A stretch of DNA of 64,000 nt, taken from NCBI RefSeq assembly GCF_029227915.1, contig NC_079880.1, positions 17,132,001 through 17,196,000 on the forward strand, given 5' to 3'. The position numbers were made by a program, and so were the translations under genes. The notes under the pieces were generated by a model. The model searched no databases. It saw only the letters and a program-made list of their open reading frames with translations, and had not been told where the DNA came from. Positions 12,001-24,635 of the stretch are shown here, piece by piece (the first letter of the stretch is position 1; the number at the start of each line of letters is the position of its first letter). Origin of the DNA: Hydractinia symbiolongicarpus. Taxonomy: Eukaryota > Cnidaria > Hydrozoa > Anthoathecata > Hydractiniidae.

Positions 12001-15000
12001 AACAATGTGGGTGTTGGAGAAACTTAATAAGGTACGGTGCAATATCGGCTGATTGATGATGCTTTATAAAACTTACTGTTACTTTGTGTCTGCATGTCAC
12101 GTTAATGTGCACTCACGGCTCGATTCGTTCAAGTTTAATACACCGTATAAGTTTTGTCGCAAAATTTAATTTTTATGTTCTAAACAATACAAAGATACAA
12201 GTGACATATGTTTGCGCGTTTAAAGATGTTAAGTGAATTCTTGTACAAAATTAATATACAGTATCGCCATTTGTAAACTGTAGAAAGATGTTGCGAAGAT
12301 ATTAGCATTACTATTTTGTAAAAGACGGCTGGTACGAGTACGGTGATATATGACTGATGACAGAAGACTTCGTAACACCAATGAAAAGTAACTGTTGCAG
12401 CATAAAATATTTTATTTAGCTGTGCACACAATCCCCTCCAACACTGTTTGTCACAAATTCTACTGCTTGGCACAAACTTAACGTATGTCGAATAAGAAAT
12501 TCCCGCCTGGAAAAAATTGAGAAATAAATAGTTTTCTCTTCATGATCTAAAATCTTCTGTCACCAATAAACAAGCATCAAATAAGATTGAAGTTAACATA
12601 TAAAACAACTGTGCACTTAAAAATATCACTATGAAAACTTTTCAGAAAGGTGACTGCTTTACAGGTTTTTCTGGGTGGTACCTAAAATAAGGCAACTAGG
12701 GCTGCATATTTTTCTGGGAGTGCTTGAAGTGGGTTTTTATCTATTGCACAGATCAACAACGAAGTTGATTCTCATATTGCTTACACAACGTTCTATCTAC
12801 CTGGATTAATGAAACAAATCGACATGAAAAGTGACTACATCAACTGGTTGCAACAACCGGTAGGTATTATTGGTGCAAGATAGATGGCAAGTGTTTGCTT
12901 TGAAGAGAGGAAATTTGTCCAGTCTATTCTTCTGTTACTCTTCAATTAAGAAATTTCTCAAAGCGTAGTTATTTTTTATTTCCTATTTTTTGTTAGGGTT
13001 TGGTTGTACAACCTTAGTTTTGTCTCATTGTTTTTATAGAATGTGTTTTCATTTTGTCAATATCCGTTTGCATTAGATGCCCCTGCAAAAGCATACTTGC
13101 TTCAAATCGATGCTGAGCTTCAGATGAAAGTAAGCTGGATCATTTGGATAACTTGCAAGTAACTTTTTACCTGGCCAAGTCTATGCGCACGGGGATTAGC
13201 GATAGCGTAGCTACATGTAAACACTGTAACATTTAATTCACCAATGGAAATAGGAAAATGTAGTAGATAAAAGTGGTTTGAGTCTAGCTGCAATATTTTC
13301 GATGTATGTTTTAGGTCATTGTTAACGAAACACACATGATGAACCTTACCGGTCTTGTGGGAGGTTTCATCGACACGCCTATTGATCCATTTCTGGTGCT
13401 TCGCGTGAGAAGGGACAATCTACTTCAAGACACTTTGACGGAAGTTTTGAAACATCACCCACAAGACTTTAAAAAACCACTAAAAGTAATTTCGAATGAT
13501 TTTTTTCTTCTTTATTGCTTAGCTCGTTATTTAGTGTAATCCACATGTTTTCTGCCGGATTTCTCCTTTCTAATTAGATTAAATTCAATAATGAAGATGC
13601 TGAAGATGCTGGAGGTGTTAAAAAGGTATTTTATTTTGCTCTCCTTTTTCTACAAAAACACAGTTTATCTTCTACGTTATAACTTTAGGAATTCTTCTTG
13701 TTGTTGATGAGAGAGATAGTAAATCCAAAGTACGGTATGTTCGACATCTACGACGAATCGAAAGTGTTATGGTTCAAGCCAGGAGTAAGTGCTTGTTTTC
13801 TCGCGTATCTTCCATGCGTGTAACACTTTATTTGCATGGCTCGTACATTTTTACAAAAAAGTTGCTGATGCAAGAGCTTAAAGTGTAGATAACTGCAGAG
13901 TTACTTAAAGTTGAGAACTTTCCATAATGAATTCATAACATTAAAGTAAAGCAAGTGAAATCTTGGAATATGGATCATCTTTGTAGCATACTTTACTTTA
14001 TAGACTTTTGAAGGTCCAGAGATGTTTATGCTGATCGGTGTTATATGTGGACTGACCATCTACAACTCATTAATAGTTGACTTCCCCTTTCCGCTGTGTC
14101 TGTATAAGAAATTGCTGAACAGGTAGGTAAAAATACTCCCCTCGCTATATTTCTGTAGAAGTCTCCGGTTTTTTTACGTATTTCTGTGGAGTGCACGCTG
14201 ATTTTTTATTTCGTCATTTTTTTATTACTGATAATTTTTAGAAAACTGAAGTTTGATGATCTTTATGGCATCCAACCAGACGTAGTTAGGTAACGACAAA
14301 GCTTTCTGAAAATTCTGTCTTTTTATTTTCTCGATGTTTTTTTAGTTTGCAGTTAAAATGTTGTAGTGTTTACATGTTGTGGTGGTGGCCGTGCGAGATA
14401 CACAAATGTTTCGTTTAACACAACAACGTTTAACAGCAACAAACACAAACACTTCATTTTTTTTTAGAAACTTGCAATATATGCTTGACTATCAGAATGA
14501 TGATTTTGATGACGTATTTGCATTGAGTTTTCGAGTATAACCTTTTTTTTATTATATACTAATCGGCTAAATGTAATTTTATAGACTTTTTTGTGTGATA
14601 AAACGGGTCGGAGAAAAAGTTTCTATAAATTTTTTGAAATTGCTTCATGCTTCCCTGCGGAAAGAAAAAGCTTTCTGTCGTGAAGTAAGAGTGTTCTTTA
14701 CACTGATCCAACATATACCTCACGATGTTTTTTTAAGGTGGTCGAGTCGCATTTTGGCCATGCAACCACTGTTGACCTCATACCTGATGGTGACAACACA
14801 CGAGTAACACAGGACAACAAGTACGTTGACCGGCACACGTTTTTTGTTTTCTCTACTATTTGTAAATTTTGTGTTTACGCTTTAATGTGCGTAATTGCAA
14901 TGGCGATTCTCTGTAAGACGGTGAGTTGGTACGAGCCGATTCCCTATAAATGTTCACGATGTTCTTCTTACAGACAGCAATATGTAGATGCGTACGTCGA

Positions 15001-16171
15001 CTATAAACTCAATACTTCCGTGCGTAGCGAATACGAGGCTTTCGCGGAAGGATTTCATCGCGTGTGCGGTGGCAGAGTATTGGAACTTTTTCAACCACAA
15101 GAACTCATGGAAATGGTTGTGGGTTCAAATGATTACGACTTAAATGATTTAGAAAAGGTAAGATCACGTGTGATGTATCGTGCTGCGCCTGCACACTAAT
15201 GACAAGAAAATGATATCCTAATTATAACAAACATGTCCTACAACGCTGGACATAGTATTTGTGGCACTGGCTTTTTTTTCTTAGTTCTCGTAAGGGCCAA
15301 ACAGCATCACTTAGGCATTACTCTGCAGCAGTCAGGCAGGCTGCAAAAGTTTCACTGCGGCAAGGTTGTAGGCCAAGTTAACAACGTTCAAAATGTGCTA
15401 GCTGCACTTTCCACAATGTGCGCAATATAAAAGAATCCGATCCACGGCCTGAAATGTTTCTTTTCTTTGTTAAGATCGCGGAGTATAAAGGTGAATACTA
15501 CCGCCAACATGCAGTCATCAAAAATTTCTGGCAAGTGTTTCATAGTTCGACGTTAGACTGGAAGGAAAAATTTCTGGGTAAAAGAATATTTTTACTTATC
15601 ACGACCAATCCTTAATGTGAATATAAGTCCTTTCACTCTCCCACGCTAACATCATTATAGAGAGTATGGTAATCCAGCACAAATATGTTCTTTTTTCCAG
15701 CATTTCTAACTGGCAGTTCTAAAGTATCGATTCTTGGCATCGACAATATCAAGGTGAGAACTATGTAAACATTCAAGCTCAAGCTATGTAACTGCCACAA
15801 TATTAGTCAATATTAATCAGAAAATGATTTGACACAAAAACTTGTCAGTGCTGACTTTTTTTTTTAATTCCATATCTTATCGGGAAGAGAAGAAATAAAA
15901 AAATTTAAAACGAAAGTTAGCGGAAAAAACCAATAGGGTGGTAAATGACGTCGTTCTGTTGCTCCATCTCTTTGACTTAACTTCAGTCGTTTCATCTTGC
16001 TTTGTATAGTTCATCATCCAACCAGTGTACGGTGGCGAAATGTTCGATAAACTTCCTGTGGCACATACATGCTTCAATTTATTAGACCTGCCGAAGTATC
16101 CGACAATAGAATTGATGAGGACTAAATTGGATCAAGCGATCGAAAATTACGAGGGATTTGGTTTAGTGTAA
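6052..16171 (+). CDS. HERC4-like: HERC3/HERC4-like E3 ubiquitin ligase, 24 exons, 5' partial
   Basis: Cytosolic E3 ligase: a HECT cysteine accepts ubiquitin from E2 and passes it to substrate, with an N-terminal RCC1 beta-propeller. Exons with matching phases: 6052-6083, 6180-6271, 6881-6964, 8321-8683, 8855-8973, 9225-9290, 9381-9483, 10907-11093, 11590-11639, 11751-11813, 11972-12031, 12752-12859, 13040-13129, 13315-13485, 13578-13625, 13689-13784, 14004-14122, 14242-14289, 14468-14534, 14738-14820, 14974-15157, 15475-15577, 15701-15753, 16010-16171 (TAA). Together they give about 849 residues. RCC1 repeats ([29 protein letters not shown]) fill the first four exons. The middle exons match the HERC3/4 linker. 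The HECT domain begins in the 13315 exon (RVRRDN, then [16 protein letters not shown]), and the catalytic Cys is in HTCFN of the last exon. Family members have about 1,050 residues, so some 200 N-terminal residues are missing. HERC3 versus HERC4 is not resolved. Confidence 0.93.
7500..8230 (-). pseudogene. Tyrosine-recombinase transposon relic (Crypton/DIRS-like) in a HERC intron
   Basis: On the minus strand, the frame at 8226-8002 has the helical N-terminal pattern of transposon tyrosine recombinases ([14 protein letters not shown], then MSRLF). The frame at 7701-7504 has the C-terminal pattern [18 protein letters not shown], where Y would be the nucleophile. Between them, HSF followed by a run of C and a frame change marks the decayed HxxR region. 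Stops and frame changes separate the pieces. The 5' and 3' ends of the element were not found. It lies antisense in the intron between the 6881-6964 and 8321-8683 exons. Confidence 0.6.
10384..10716. repeat. 20-bp minisatellite in a HERC intron
   Basis: About 16 units of CTTCTTATCGATCGTTAGTC with small changes (ATCAATC/ATCGATC, CTTTTT/CTTCTT), just upstream of the 10907 exon. Confidence 0.9.
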
Positions 16172-16605
16172 GATGTGTGTTATTGCTTCTTTAAACACCA
16201 GATAAAGACAGATTTTTTTAAAGTATTTAAACAACGGAAAAAAATATCGTTGCTAAATTTTGCAGTTATTTGTTCTAGCAGTATTGTTTTCACTGATTTA
16301 CTTCTACGGGCTTTTTAATCGATTGAAAACGACATAACAGAACACGTGTTTTTTGTGAATTTTTGTGAATTGTTGCATTTAAAAAAGCATGTATCCGAAC
16401 GGAACTTCCTCAAATTTGGAATAAGGGTCTGCTTTAGTTAATCGAAAAAATGTTTGTTTTTTAATTATAATTAATTATATTTTTTTTAAGAAATATAAAG
16501 AGCGTCAATACAAGTGTATTTATCATCTTGTTAACAGTCAAGAGTAAAACTTTTGAGCTACAGATATACAGCGCTTAAAGATCGTGTAAAAAAATGCATC
16601 ATTGA

Positions 16606-16790
16606 TTTCCGCCGGCGAGGGCGGAATCTTTAAAATCGCCTGGGAAGATAGAGAGATAGATAGATAGAGACAGCCCAGAGCCTGGACGCCTAAAACTTAT
16701 CCAGGCTAAAGCCTAAATTCTCGTTTTGACACATTTAGTTCTGAGAACGAGGCTATATTGCGTTTTAAACTAATAGAAATACATATACAA
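16606..16790. repeat. Short interspersed repeat, copy 1
   Basis: Shares ordered blocks with 18926-19062: GCGGAATCTTTAAAATCG, gatagagagatagat, gagacagc, cctggacg, ctgagaacgaggcta. Copy 1 has extra internal bases. No terminal inverted repeats are obvious, so the class is undetermined (MITE or SINE-like). Confidence 0.6.
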
Positions 16791-18925
16791 AGGGTAATTC
16801 CCTCCCACCCAGGGAATTTATTTAGGTAGCCAGAAAGTTTCATGCTGGTGAAAAGCAGTTTGCTGATTGAATTGATTTATTGCTAAACTAGCTATATATT
16901 TGATACTGTGAATACGATATAAATACATAAATATATATATATATATATAAAAGACACCTATCGTACTTCTGTTGTTGGTGTGCAGAAATTGTCGTCGACT
17001 GCTTCGGTAAGATTATATTTTGATACCCAAATTCTGAAACATTACTAAATTTAGCAAGCTTAAGAAGTGGACATGCCATAGCTTTCAGAAACCAGAGAAT
17101 AATGTGATGTGAGTGCTAATAAGCTGCATATACCGTAAAAAGTGCAGGTAACACCACTGTTTGCACACAGAATTTATGTCAACTTTACTTTGTCTATCAA
17201 CGAGCCTTTCATCATAGTGGAAAACTGTACGACATAAAGCCTCTCATACCCCAAAAGTCCTGCACATAACTTTAACGAAAAGCATATAAAAATCTAGGGC
17301 AGTTCTTAAGATATCAAATTTCAAAAACTTGCATGAGCACATAGGAAATTGACATGTTTTTCACAGGTGTAAATGTTTTTTATAATATATTAAAGATAAA
17401 AATAGGACTATGCAACATTAATTCAAGAATAATTTCAGAGTGATACTTTTCAAGCAGGTTTTCGTGTGGTATGTATATAAAATATATGAGTAGGATGTCA
17501 CACTCACTGCTTTTTTGCTGAGACGTTGAAAGACAGAGATCGATAGAACGTTTACACAAGCACCAGTGTCTATTTTATACGTAACCATTGTATTATTGGT
17601 TGAGAGATCGATTATCTCTTTGGTTTATTATTACGTTGAGATAAGTTTGATTAGATTTTCGACATTATTTAGAAAAGTGTCCTTTACTTTTACAGGTATT
17701 GCATATTTTGCCGTTTGCTGGGCACAGAATTAGCATTTCTTGATTTCTTTGCTTTTTTGACGATGGATCATCTGATTGATATCAGAATTAGCAGTTGATG
17801 ACGATTGAGTTGAGTCAGGTTTGTTGCGAGAATAGACTTAGTTTTCAACTTTGATACCGCACTAGCTCTGCAGTTGGATAGTACTTTTCGAATGTGATTT
17901 CGTTTTCGCAGAGTAGGCGTTCTTTAAATTTTTTGTCTCAAACCGATATCGAACGTGTATTCCATAAACTTTAAAGGGAAAGACTCCTGTTAGGTAGAAG
18001 ACCTTATATTTAGTAAGAAGTTGGGAATTATGAAACTTTTTCGTACAAAAAATTACATTTTATAATTGAGACTTGAAAAAGAAACTTTTCGTTTTTCGGG
18101 AAGTTGGCTGTACGAGGTTGGTACCCTGGGTCCATTGAACGTTGATGGCTGGTCCGTTAAATTTTTGAATTATAAAAGATTGAAAACGATTGGACACGCA
18201 TGCGTCTTTGTGATTTTGGGTGGTTCTGGGTGATTCGGGTAGCTTTTATTGTACTTTCTGTTTTTTCACATTTTAGGGAACCAGTCCCAAATTGTTCTAT
18301 GATACAAAACATGTTGCCACGATTTCATTGAACTAATTTTTACCCAACAATTCACAATTTCAAGCGTCATTCAAACGTGATTTGCATGTGAAGATTTGTT
18401 GACAGAAGCGGTAAAAAAAAAAGATGGAACAATGATGAAACAGAAGAGCTTGCTGATTTACTCAATTACCACTTTTTGTTGGATGCGTTTGAAATAAGAA
18501 TATATTTGTTAAATACAGGTTATGAATTGAAATAAAAAAATACTTGTAATAGCCTAATTTGTAAAGTATTTTTATATAATTCAGATTGACTTTCGTGGTA
18601 AAAAATCTCACGATTAGGGATTGGTCTAGGCTGAAATGTCTAAAAATGTGTAAATTGTTAGCTTTTTCGTTTAACATATATATAGCTGTACAATTTTTTT
18701 TCATTTGCAATCGGTTGCTAGTCTAAAATTTTGGCGCATGCGCACACTTTTTTCCTTAAAATCGCGGTTTGAATGACCATGTTAAAAGCAACAAAAGCAA
18801 GCACGAGGAACCTGCGTACCCACTTCTGTATCTCCAACAGACGGACCTAGGAAAAACGGAAACCTCACAAGAGCTTATGAGTGTGGCGGAAATTGTTAAA
18901 GCCGGCTTCCTATATCTTTTGATAT

Positions 18926-19062
18926 CCGCCAGCGAAGGCGGAATCTTTAAAATCGGCTGAGGAGATAGAGAGATAGATGGAGACAGCGCGGCTAGCCTGG
19001 ACGTTTTGACAATTTTTTTCTGAGAGCGAGGCTAAAATGACTTTTAAGCCAATAAGAATCCT
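18926..19062. repeat. Short interspersed repeat, copy 2
   Basis: Second copy of the 16606 repeat in the same orientation. The conserved blocks are in the same order, ending in ctgagagcgaggcta and cttttaagccaataag. Confidence 0.6.
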
Positions 19063-20423
19063 AACAGTGCAACAAATTGTTTTATTATCCAATGAACAAT
19101 ACTTTATTTTAAATCGAAAGATAATGCTCGTTCAGTGTAGCATAATGAAGATCGTCTTATAATGCGCCATCTTTGATGTTATTAACGTTTCCCTTTAATA
19201 ATTACGTCATTTCCTTCTGTACAATTTTGCAAGCACGTAGACTAAAGCTATATTCAGCAGAACTAATTAATTATTCACGATTTTTAATTTAAAGAGGAAT
19301 TGTTGAGACTGAATATTTTTGGTGAAAGATAATGTATTATAGCTATAAAATCATGACAAGTGTGTTGCAAAGGAAAAAATAAGAATATGTAGTCTGATGA
19401 AAATAACCTTTCGTAACTGATTATGTAAAAAAAAAATTGCTGCTACCTTTAAAGATATTTTCCAAGTTGTTTTTCAGAGAAAAAGAGAAAATTGATAAAT
19501 TTGCAGCCTTGTCGTTATTCCTATTTTGTTTTTATTGTTCATCAATTTTCAGGTTTATTATTTTTTTTAAATTGTTTTTATAAAGAAATGAAGTTTATGT
19601 AAGTTAAGTTAGCTATGATTTACAGTTACAATAATAATCAAAAATTAAAATTTAAAATTTTAGAATATTCAATGATTTTGTTCCCCCATATTACTCAGTC
19701 CTCTTTAAAGTTCCGTACTTTTTCAGATTATTGCTAATGGCGGAAATCTTTACGCCACAGGGCTTCTTGTTTCTTTATTATTATGGCTAAAACAAATTCA
19801 CCTAAAAGAGCATTCACTAAAAATTATTTTAGGCAAGAAAACACAGTCATTTATTAAGATGCCTTTATTGAAACTATTTATCGAAAGACATATTGATATG
19901 GAATTTGTCTATGTATGTTTAGCGAAATTTTTAACTTCTCCTAATTATTCCGATATAAATCCGGTAAATTTTCTATTTGTGTGGCTATCCGCATTTGGTT
20001 TTGACACGTGGCATTGCAATGAAACTAGGCCATCACGTGATTATAATCAACAATATCGTTCGTTCCACTAAAATTATCATGGCCGCGCAGTGTTATGATG
20101 TCATTGATATTTTACGTTAATTTTTGTAAATTCCAAGAAAAACTCAGTATTAATATTTCCATTGAAAGACAGCATAGTGTCGGAAAAAAGATATTTGGCG
20201 GAAAAGGGTGGAGATGCCGAGATTAGCAAAAACACAAACTTTCCTGTGCGTGGTGTACCCGCAATAACAACATTACTGTAAATGACGGATCAAGCGCCCC
20301 TTGCCGAACAACCGCCCCTGCCGGAATAAGCGCCCCCCAAGGGACATTTTTTCAATAAGCGCCCCTGCTTGAATAACCTCCGCCAGAGATAAGGAAATGT
20401 TCCTTCTGGTGCAGTCGACGTCG

Positions 20424-20519
20424 ACCAAAACACAAAATAATATTAAATGCCAATAACCAACACAAAATAATATTAAATGATATATACCAACACAAAATAA
20501 TATTAAATGCTAGATATAT
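20424..20519. repeat. Three tandem ~31-bp repeats
   Basis: Three units built on ACACAAAATAATATTAAATG, lying about 110 bp upstream of the first ATG of the virus-like element (20631). This could be a promoter-proximal or origin-type repeat; that is inference only. Confidence 0.75.
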
Positions 20520-20630
20520 GACGTCATACACTAAATCATATAGAATATAAAGGGAATTTCCCTTACTCAAAAATATGACCGCACCAGAAAAATTGTTGAT
20601 TGAAATCAAAAAAAATATATAATAAAGAAG

Positions 20631-23600
20631 ATGAATTTGAATTCTAATACCATAAAACAATTGCACGTCATTGCGAAAACCCGTGGGCTCACGGGTTATT
20701 CAAAATTACGCAAAGCAGACCTTGTTGCTTTATTAGAGACGCAGTCTACCCCATTCACACCACAAGCCATGGATATTTTTGAAAGGCAAGAGATGGCAAA
20801 GACTCGTTCCATTAAGAGGAACATCGAGCCACATGTACCCACGTTTGAGGAAATGAACGAGTTTGAACGCCAGGAGCTGAAGAGAACTCGTCCAGTAGTC
20901 AATAGTAAGCTGCGAGAGTGGTCAGAGTGGCTATTATCACATGTAACGGAGAGTATCAAGAAACCAGTGCAGGAAACATTTAAATCGATAAAAACACGAA
21001 TACTTTCACTATATGATGCTGTCAAGAAGACCCTGGTTGGTGAGGTTGAGGAAGAAGCAAAAGAGGATAATACTGAAGAGCAAACGAACCAAGATTTTAC
21101 GCCTCAGGAGCATAAGCATGCATTACACAAAACATTCAGAAGTTATCGTATAGCTGGTATTGATGGAACAGATATTGATGGCTACGTAGACATGGTTCGA
21201 TCAAATGTAAAAACACCCATCGAAAACCAAGTAGAAGACATGAGGTCTAAAAAGGTTCAATGTTTCCTCTGGTTTTTATGTAAAAACCAATTGATGGTAG
21301 CAACGAGTTCATTGAGGTTGATAAGGTCTTTCATAGCAATATGACGTCAGTATTTCAGGGCACCATCGTGGATGAACTGCTGGATACGATGTTCGCGCAG
21401 ATGAAAACAAATATTGAAAATGCCGCATTACCCAAATCTGGGTTTAGCATCGGCCGCATCATACATCTCGACGTGGACTTCCACAAGCTCAAGCTTACGA
21501 GAGGCTCCTCATACATTGAAGCACCAAAGTGGATAGCCACTAAGAAGGCTACCATTAATCCACAGAACAATGATGAAGAGTGTTTTAAGTGGAGTATCGT
21601 AGCAGCGCTACATCATGAGGAAATAAAATATAATCCAGAACGCATAAGCAAGCTCCGACCATATGCGGAGCTGTATAATTGGGGGAATATAGAGTTTCAA
21701 CATCCATCAAGGACATCAACAAATTTGAGCGGAACAATCCCGATATTGCAGTTAATGTCTTGTATGTAACGGGTAAGAGCTTTAATATCCTGCGTAGATC
21801 GGCATTTAACGAACGTGAGAAGCAGGCTAATTTGCTACTAATCACCGATGAGAAGAGGAACCATTACTTAGCCATCAAAAATCTTTCAAGATTATTGGGA
21901 CGTGAGATATCAAAAAAACCATGGCAAAATGCACTTTTGCATGAGTTGCTTACAGGGATTTCAAACAGTGGAATCCCGCGATAAACATTGTGCATACTGC
22001 AAAGACAATGAAGCGGTCAAAATCACTATGTCCATCAAAAAGGAAAAGTGGTTATATTATCAAGATGGTCAGCAGCAATTCAAAGTACCCTTCATCATAT
22101 ACGCAGACTTTGAAAGCCTACTAATCCCGATGAAGGAAAATGCTCGGGATACTAAGACTAAGACTAAGACGCTGAATAAGCATGTACCATGCGGTTGATG
22201 TACGTATTCCACCTTTGCTTATGGAGAGGTATCAGAACCCTTGTATAAGTGCAGGGGTGAGGGATGCGTAGAGTTATTCGTTCAACACCTGGAAGGGGAG
22301 GTAAAAAGGCTTTACTCGCTGTTTCCCCAGAAGCCTATGCTACCATTAACGGAGGAGCAGAGGAATGAATATGATGATGCGGATACCTGCCATATATGCA
22401 TGAAGCCGTTCAACGATGAAAATAGAAAGATCATTGTCATTACACAGGGCTGTTTCGAGGAGCAGCCCACAATACCTGCAATCTTAAGTATAGGATACCC
22501 AACCATGTACCTGTGATATTCCACAACCTGTCAGGCTATGATGCTCACTTTTTTATCCGTGAATTAGGGAAGAAGTACGACACTCAGGATATAGGATGCA
22601 TCGCTGAGAACACGGAAAAGTACATATCGTTTAATGTTAAAATCAAGGTACCCATTGCAGGTATGGGGTATGGTGACGGTGAATTTTATAAGAAGATCGA
22701 GATCAGGTTCATTAACAGCTGTCGATTTATGGCATCAAGCTTGGAGAAATTGGCAAGCAATCTCGTCGGTACAAACGCTGCGGGTATGAAATGTCAGCAG
22801 TGCGTAGATACATGTTTGGAATTTCAGAGCATTAACGCCGAGTATGTGGCAAGCTTTTGGTGCAAGGCTTGTGACTCGAATACCACGAAGCAGCTAGACA
22901 TAGAGCAGGTAAAGGCAAATGTACCAGCCATGACAAGGTTTATCGACGGTGATGATTTCTTCAGACTGATGCTTCGAAAAGGCGTCTATCCCTAAGAATA
23001 CATGGATGACTGGCGACGATTCAAGGAGACGGAGCTACCTCCCAAGTAGGCTTTCTATAGCAGGCTGAACATGAAAGGGATCAGCGACAACGATTACGAG
23101 CATGCAAAAGAAGTCTGGAATTTCATCACTCCGAAGGGCTCTGAGACTACTATTGGTGACTACCATGACATATACCTCACCACAGACGTCTTGCTACTAG
23201 CAGACGTATTGGAGAGCTTTCGAAGAGTGTGCTTGGATAACTACAAGCTCGATCCTGCCCATGCCTACAGTGCCCCAGGCCTGGCCTGGAAAGCCGCCTT
23301 AGAGTATACGGGTGTAAGGCTGGAGCTGCTAACAGATCCTGACATGCTTCTGATGGTTGAAAAGGGTATTAAAGGTGGTATAACCCAGGCCGTACACCAA
23401 TATGCCAAGGCGAATAACAAATATATGGCTGATAAATATGATCATGATAAAAAGTCATCCTATTTGCAGTACCTTGACGCCAACAATTAATACGGTTGGG
23501 CAATGCAGCAGCCCCTTCCAATCCATGGCTTCAAATGGATATCAAATGTAGAGGTAATCAATGAAAAGAAGATCGATAAGCTGGTATCTGATAACAAGCA

Positions 23601-23690
23601 CGGGTACCTCCTGGAGGTCGATTTTGATTACCCGAAGGAGCTGCACGACAAGCACAACGAGCTGCCTTTCCTGCCAAGGCGATATTTTAC
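20631..23690 (+). pseudogene. Protein-primed-type family B DNA polymerase, decayed
   Basis: This was one long gene, now split by frame changes near 21285, 21675, 21900-21980 and 22430 and by in-frame stops at 22196 (TGA), 22993 (TAA), 23047 (TAG) and 23488 (TAA). The N-terminus is a SAP/Rho-N-like helical motif (GLTGYSKLRKADLVALLE). The middle has Cys/His clusters and the exonuclease motifs YADFESL (near 22100) and HNLSGYDAHFF (near 22518), typical of viral and transposon PolB. The polymerase motif A region (YLQYLDANN) carries the 23488 stop. The later palm motifs B and C are absent because the sequence switches to another protein near 23685. It cannot make an active polymerase. Confidence 0.75.
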
Positions 23691-23946
23691 AAAATATAAA
23701 TTCGGGAAAGGTGTATTAGACGAGGATGACTGCCTGCTGGATGGTAAAAAATCCAAGATACTGGCTATGCTTCCTACCAAGGAGGTAGGTGCTTGGGGCG
23801 ATATGCTCACGTGGAGTTTCGATAATCCTGTTTACCTTCCTTTGAAAGGTTCGACGGATCGTCTCGAGTTCATTTTGACGGATGAGTATCACCGCGATAA
23901 GAATGTTTCGTTAGTTGGAATTAATATGCACTTGCTCATAGAATAA
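23685..23946 (+). pseudogene. C-terminal fragment of an unknown virus-like protein, fused in frame to the polymerase remnant
   Basis: After ELPFLP the open frame no longer resembles a polymerase and continues for about 85 residues (key stretches GAWGDMLTWSFDNPVYLPL and RLEFILTDEY), ending at TAA 23944-23946. Beta-rich character and position suggest the tail of a structural protein, but I do not recognise the family with confidence. An internal deletion joining two genes explains the switch best. The next ORF begins directly after the stop. Confidence 0.4.
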
Positions 23947-24591
23947 ATGACAAACATTGCTAAGCTTTATCCGAGCTTACCGCCAAGTGCGCCTGAGCAA
24001 GAGCCTAATGAAAGTCAGGTCTATCGTTTAAAGAAAATAGAAGAGATTGAACAGTTTCTGCGAAGCGAGGTCAAACAACGTGAAAAGCTGTCGAAAAAAT
24101 TTGGAATGCATGGTACCTGGATCCATTATATGGACCACGGATTGCTCACCATAAGCGTGATCACATCGGGCGTAGGTATTGGTACTATGCTCTCGGGTAT
24201 TGGAGTTCCCCTAGCAGTGGCAATGGGCGGGATAGCCATAGCCGTTGGATTGGGACAAGCTGGTCTACGGAACGCTAGGAAGAGGCTAGGTGTCAAGAGT
24301 AAGAAGCATGAGAGCATCAGACTACTCGCGGAGACCAAGCTGAATAGTATCGTTGACCTAATCTCTAAAGCTGTGGAGAATGGTGTTATTAGCGACCACG
24401 AGTTCAGCTTAATCATGCAGGAAAAGCAAAAGTACATGCTGCTAACGAAGCAGGTTCGACAGGGGGTTAAAAAGATCGTGGAGACGATAAATGAGCAAGA
24501 GCGACAGCAGCTTGTGGCACAAGGCAGACGGGAAGCCAGCGACGAACTTATGAAAAAACTACAGTCTGTACAGCATGTAAGCGGTATTTAG
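23947..24591 (+). CDS. 214-residue membrane protein of the virus-like element
   Basis: The frame is uninterrupted from ATG 23947, which follows the upstream stop with no gap. The N-terminal part is Pro-rich (LYPSLPPSAPEQE), followed by a charged helix. Two hydrophobic Gly-rich segments (about residues 60-80 and 82-100) follow, then a long charged helical tail likely to form coiled coil. The two hydrophobic segments would make a hairpin in a membrane. I recall similar proteins beside PolB genes in cnidarian and arthropod virus-like elements, but know no function. It is the only longer + strand gene here without a visible break. Confidence 0.55.
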   Translation: MTNIAKLYPSLPPSAPEQEPNESQVYRLKKIEEIEQFLRSEVKQREKLSKKFGMHGTWIHYMDHGLLTISVITSGVGIGTMLSGIGVPLAVAMGGIAIAVGLGQAGLRNARKRLGVKSKKHESIRLLAETKLNSIVDLISKAVENGVISDHEFSLIMQEKQKYMLLTKQVRQGVKKIVETINEQERQQLVAQGRREASDELMKKLQSVQHVSGI

Positions 24592-24635
24592 ATAATTCAT
24601 CAGCGTATTCATAATCTAATGTATTGTTTAATACA

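Larger units (their letters stand above)
16172..20273. other. Intergenic region downstream of HERC
   Basis: No gene supported. It holds two copies of one short interspersed repeat (16606 and 18926), a short (TA)n run near 16932, and AT-rich DNA. Possible short frames at 19730-20071 have no recognised similarity. No clear polyadenylation signal was identified directly after the HERC stop. Confidence 0.5.

Noticed and set aside
15233-15615. Open frames on the + strand between HERC exons
   Set aside because: They run through introns. Only 15475-15577 in the proper frame is an exon; the rest follows from lack of stops.
19730-20071. Possible small gene, 70-codon frame with a longer upstream frame
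   Set aside because: No recognised similarity, no clear splice or start context, and composition like the surrounding DNA.
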